Assembly (NCBI GenBank): GCA_027623555.1
Contig: JAQBSZ010000003.1
Coordinates: 1 to 64,000, forward strand
Source: Pseudomonadota bacterium
GTDB taxonomy: Bacteria > Pseudomonadota > Gammaproteobacteria > Pseudomonadales > Pseudohongiellaceae
Direction of reading: 5' to 3'
Length of the DNA: 64,000 nt
Shown here: positions 61,135 through 64,000 of the stretch, in pieces
Layout of the letters: every line of letters starts with the position of its first letter
How positions within the stretch are numbered: position 1 is the stretch's first letter
Translations under genes and position numbers: made by a program
Notes under the pieces: generated by a model
What the model saw: only the letters and a program-made list of their open reading frames with translations
Databases searched by the model: none
Told to the model about the DNA's origin: nothing

Positions 61135-62415
61135 TCAGGTCTGAATCGAGGGGTTGAAGAAGTCGATATCTTCAGCATTCAGCGGGAACAACTGGGCGAC
61201 ACTGGATTGCTCCAGGCCACTCAAGACACGCATCGCCTGGTGCAGGTGCTTCGGCTCCAGGCGGACACCGTTGAGGCTATTATCGACCTGCAAGGTGACG
61301 GGGTTGATGTTCAGTGCATTGTGAACCTCATCGGTGGCGCCAACCACACGGTTACCCCAGGTGGCGCCCTGCTCAATAATGATGGCACTGCCGAATGGCC
61401 AGTGGTCTTTGCCTCCGCCGGCGTTGTAATACGGCGTGCGGCCGAAGTCAGAGGCCATGGTCAGCACGATCTTGTCGGCATATCCTCCGGCCTCGGCCGT
61501 GTCGAAGATATACGCCACCAGGTCGGTGAGCTTGGCAAGAAATTCGAAATGATCCGCATCATGGGTCTGGTGAGTATCGAAACCATTGAAACCGAGTTGT
61601 GCCGAAACGCAGAGCCCGGACTGGTACGCCAACAGCGCTAATTGGGCAGCCCGAAAATCGTTATCTGGCTCAAACGTATCCGGCAACAAATCGGCAAAGG
61701 CATCCAGGTCGTCGCGAGTCGCGTTGGCGAGAAACAGGTTGTTCATGCCGGATTGCTGACGCGGCAACAAGCTCTCACTGCCCATTAATCGATCCAGGCG
61801 AGCATTCTGAAACTGGGTGATCAAGTCCAGTTCGCCAGCCTCAAACAGGTCATAGGTGATATCACCTCCCTGAACCTGCGAATCGTTGACGAGGTTGCGG
61901 ATCAGATCAGGATTCTGCAGTCGGCTGAAGCGGGTAATGCCCGCGGTCTCACTGTAACCATTAGCATGTACCAACGAGAGCGGCAGTTCTGGTCCGATGG
62001 CACTGGAGGCGATCGCGCCGAAACTCGGATAGCCGAAACCAAGGCGGCCGCTCCAGGTGTGACGGCGGCCGTCGTCGTGGGAGTTCGTCTGGGTATCGAT
62101 GCCGTTGATCACCAGCATATCCTGGTAAAAACGTTCGAAGAACTGCTGGTTGTTCGCCACCGGCGCATAGGCGATGTTGCCGACCTGTTGAATACTGGCC
62201 GAACTTGCCCAGTTGTTAATGTTGCGCTCCCCTCCCTGGTTGACCTTGGGATCACAGAAACTGGTGACATCCCAGCCACCGATGGCCGCCAGCGAAATGT
62301 AGAACTTACCGGTGTAAGGTTCCAGGGCTGACGCGCTATGCATTGGCCAGGGCGCGGTTACACCGAGTCCCGCCATGCCGAGTAGTTTAGTAAATTCGCG
62401 TCGTTTCATCTTCAT
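61135..62415 (-). CDS. DUF1501 family protein, Tat-exported
   Basis: A 426-residue protein with Tat motif KRREFTKLLGMAGLG. The DUF1501 hallmark regions are IAAIGGWDVTSFCD, NGIDTQTNSHDDGRRHTWSG, FNGFDTHQTHDADHFEFLAKL and MASDFGRTPYYNAGGGKDHWPFGSA, giving several conserved His/Asp residues of the alkaline-phosphatase-like (sulfatase) fold. Its partner family with c-type heme lies upstream, 19 bases away, as is usual for DUF1501 gene pairs. The role of such pairs in bacteria is unknown. Confidence 0.88.
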   Translation of the reverse strand: MKMKRREFTKLLGMAGLGVTAPWPMHSASALEPYTGKFYISLAAIGGWDVTSFCDPKVNQGGERNINNWASSASIQQVGNIAYAPVANNQQFFERFYQDMLVINGIDTQTNSHDDGRRHTWSGRLGFGYPSFGAIASSAIGPELPLSLVHANGYSETAGITRFSRLQNPDLIRNLVNDSQVQGGDITYDLFEAGELDLITQFQNARLDRLMGSESLLPRQQSGMNNLFLANATRDDLDAFADLLPDTFEPDNDFRAAQLALLAYQSGLCVSAQLGFNGFDTHQTHDADHFEFLAKLTDLVAYIFDTAEAGGYADKIVLTMASDFGRTPYYNAGGGKDHWPFGSAIIIEQGATWGNRVVGATDEVHNALNINPVTLQVDNSLNGVRLEPKHLHQAMRVLSGLEQSSVAQLFPLNAEDIDFFNPSIQT

Positions 62416-62434
62416 GTCTCGCTATAGTCGTACT

Positions 62435-64000
62435 TTATTCGTAGATAAACTTGTAGTCGCGCAGCATGTAATTCACTACCGCCGTCCAACTACGCAGTGT
62501 CTGATTCGGGTCTGACTGTATCGGATTGGGCACATTCTCTAACAGGCACAGTTCAGTAGTGCTACTCACGGCGGCTCCCTTCCCGGCTGCCACCCTGGCC
62601 TGCCAGATCGCTACGAACAAATCATAGGTCGCGTCGATCTCAGGATCATTAATCGAAAGATCTTCTCCCCATAAATTCATATGCAGTTTCTGTATGTTGT
62701 TGCGAATTGCAGTGGGATTAGTTGTCGGCAGGGTGCTCATTTCAACTTCGGTGAACAACTTGCGATCAATCTGGTCCTTGGAAAAATCCAGCGACGCTAT
62801 GGCGCAGGAGGTCTCGTTAGCCATAGCCGTAACTACCGTGCTCATCAGGGTGGTGAGTTCAGTAGCCCGCTCGGTGATTCCAAATGAATCAATGCCGCCA
62901 TAGATCAAGCTATAGGCGAAGTCCAGTGCGCTGACAGTCCCGTAATCCCAGCTATAGCCGGTCGCATCGATCAGCTTGCGATTCAATTGCTCAGGCGTCA
63001 GCAACTTGCCATTGCCGATACCCTGCAACTCGACTTCCTGCACCGGATCCATCTCGGTAACCGAGCCAGCGCGGAAGTGATCGCTCATGGCGAGGTCCAC
63101 CAGCATGTCCTTGAGGTTATGAGCCCCATTGCCTGCAGTTCCCGCCACGAAGTCGGCAGCCAGTTGTTGCATCAACTGCTGTTCTGCCGTGTAAGCAGCC
63201 AGGCTGGACAGGTAGTCCAAATCTTCAGGATTCTCTGGTTGAGCATAGGGATCCCGTCCGATCACGGCGGGGTACCAGAAGTGGACGGTGCCGAAACCAA
63301 AGCGGCTGTCCTGAACGAATTCCTGCGCCAGCCATTGCAGGGAATTGTCTGGATCCGGAGCCAAAAGCTCGCCAAAACCCGGTGCCAGCATGTCGGAGTA
63401 CCAGGTATCCCCAAGTTGAAAGCCACTGAATGGATCGTTGCGGTAGGACCCTGGCAGTGAATTCAGTCCGCCGGGTTGATCGCGATAGTAACCGTCGTCG
63501 CCGTAATTCTGGAAGGAGCCTGCAACCGGATCCATGATGGTGTGGCAAACCACGCAGTTTTCATTGTTCAGCGTGGGATTATTCTCATCGGCCAGCGCAT
63601 CCGGGTCAGTGGTTCGTTCGGCCAGCGCTTCAATATCGACACCGAGGAAGAAGTAGTAAGCCCAGCGTGCCCGCGCACGATTACGATTGGTCTCGGTCGA
63701 TTCAAAGCGCGAGAGGAATGCCGGTGAGTTGAGAATGCCAGCATGAGGATACACTGTAGGAATGTTAAAACTCTTGTTCGGATTATTCGGTCCGCAAATC
63801 GTGCAGCGATAGTACTCGGTGATTCTTCCCTCGCGCCATTCGTCGAAATCGTTGTAGTCATCGAAGACAACGTTGCCACCATAAATCTCGGCTGAATAAG
63901 GATTCACCATAATGTAGTCGGCGGTCAGGATTTCTGTGTAGGGCCGCTCATTCGTTACCACGTGGGCAATGAGTTGTTCCGGCTCCTGAGCCAGAGCCGC
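62435..64000 (-). CDS. DUF1592/DUF1588-like c-heme protein, N-terminus beyond the right edge
   Basis: The frame is open from 62435 to the window edge (AALAQEPEQLIAHVVTNERP and onward). The start seen at GTG 63961 is internal; LIAHVVTNERPYTEILTADY is typical of the middle of DUF1592-type proteins. A heme c motif CVVCH is in NNENCVVCHTIMDPVAG, and CTIC is in YYRCTICGPNNP. A long helical C-terminus follows (LLTPEQLNRKLIDATGYSW). These proteins partner DUF1501 proteins, as here. Partial at its N-terminus. Confidence 0.8.
   Translation of the reverse strand, partial: AALAQEPEQLIAHVVTNERPYTEILTADYIMVNPYSAEIYGGNVVFDDYNDFDEWREGRITEYYRCTICGPNNPNKSFNIPTVYPHAGILNSPAFLSRFESTETNRNRARARWAYYFFLGVDIEALAERTTDPDALADENNPTLNNENCVVCHTIMDPVAGSFQNYGDDGYYRDQPGGLNSLPGSYRNDPFSGFQLGDTWYSDMLAPGFGELLAPDPDNSLQWLAQEFVQDSRFGFGTVHFWYPAVIGRDPYAQPENPEDLDYLSSLAAYTAEQQLMQQLAADFVAGTAGNGAHNLKDMLVDLAMSDHFRAGSVTEMDPVQEVELQGIGNGKLLTPEQLNRKLIDATGYSWDYGTVSALDFAYSLIYGGIDSFGITERATELTTLMSTVVTAMANETSCAIASLDFSKDQIDRKLFTEVEMSTLPTTNPTAIRNNIQKLHMNLWGEDLSINDPEIDATYDLFVAIWQARVAAGKGAAVSSTTELCLLENVPNPIQSDPNQTLRSWTAVVNYMLRDYKFIYE

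Noticed and set aside
1..64000. CRISPR array, tRNA, rRNA, known riboswitch, prophage, or defence system
   Set aside because: No regularly spaced repeats, no tRNA-like cloverleaf, and no phage, restriction or defence gene was recognised by reading; a tool-based scan could still find small RNA genes.

Overview
The window looks like part of a free-living, probably marine or aquatic gammaproteobacterial chromosome. This rests on overall gene style only: a TonB-dependent receptor, type IV pilins, many Tat-exported and secreted enzymes, PQQ-type dehydrogenases, and a PlsB-like acyltransferase. No rRNA or tRNA gene is present to fix the taxonomy. Genes are dense, mostly in long runs on the minus strand, and often overlap by 1-8 bases.

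Layout. 1-1087: remnant of an IS91-type transposase and a degenerate junction. 1088-7307: DUF411 metal-site protein, GMC oxidoreductase with its small Tat-exported partner, a small secreted protein, a Na/phosphate cotransporter and a phosphotransferase. 7566-9134: zinc-finger membrane protein, pilin and cytochrome c in one tight plus-strand operon. 9159-11897: GntR regulator, ABC ATPase and permease, with a 21-bp palindrome in front. 12085-15266: enolase-superfamily enzyme, crotonase and a secreted CHEGN-family protein. 15309-18800: cyclase-family hydrolase, Tat-exported alpha/beta hydrolase and acyltransferase. 19349-30906: a 13-gene collinear minus-strand cluster with two large PQQ-type beta-propeller dehydrogenases, a diheme cytochrome c, a sorbosone/glucose-dehydrogenase-like propeller, an amidase, a GFA-type zinc protein, a SnoaL-like protein, a CHEGN protein and four MNW[DE]AI small membrane proteins. 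31035-36734: M28 peptidase, tricorn-type protease and another CHEGN protein. 36862-46046: desaturase, DUF6282 hydrolase, CHEGN protein, NHL propeller, a frameshifted membrane gene, DUF1801, CoA-transferase, serine hydrolase and tannase-like esterase. 46267-51993: small membrane proteins, a decayed gamma-glutamylcyclotransferase, an orphan pilin, a third large PQQ-type dehydrogenase and a YcaQ-type protein. 52053-56701: CHEGN protein preceded by a peroxiredoxin-like gene with an in-frame TGA at the active-site position, then a large TonB-dependent receptor. 56940-64000: decayed GFA gene, DUF2007, a second cyclase, two VOC proteins, small proteins, and a DUF1501 / c-heme DUF1592-like pair cut by the right edge.

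Taken together the genes suggest uptake by the TonB receptor and periplasmic oxidation or hydrolysis of small organic molecules (PQQ-type and FAD dehydrogenases, cytochromes c, esterases, amidase, cyclases). Acids would then be processed through CoA (CoA-transferase, crotonase). The substrate cannot be read from the sequence.

The most notable observations are: (1) a probable selenocysteine peroxiredoxin-like protein (UxxC) at 53035-53529, which simple ORF calling truncates; (2) five paralogues of an uncharacterised secreted family ending in a strictly conserved CHEGN motif; (3) four paralogues of a small membrane protein starting MNW[DE]AI, one translationally overlapped with a CHEGN gene; and (4) several decayed genes that can still be recognised (gamma-glutamylcyclotransferase, GFA-type, a small membrane protein, IS91 transposase).
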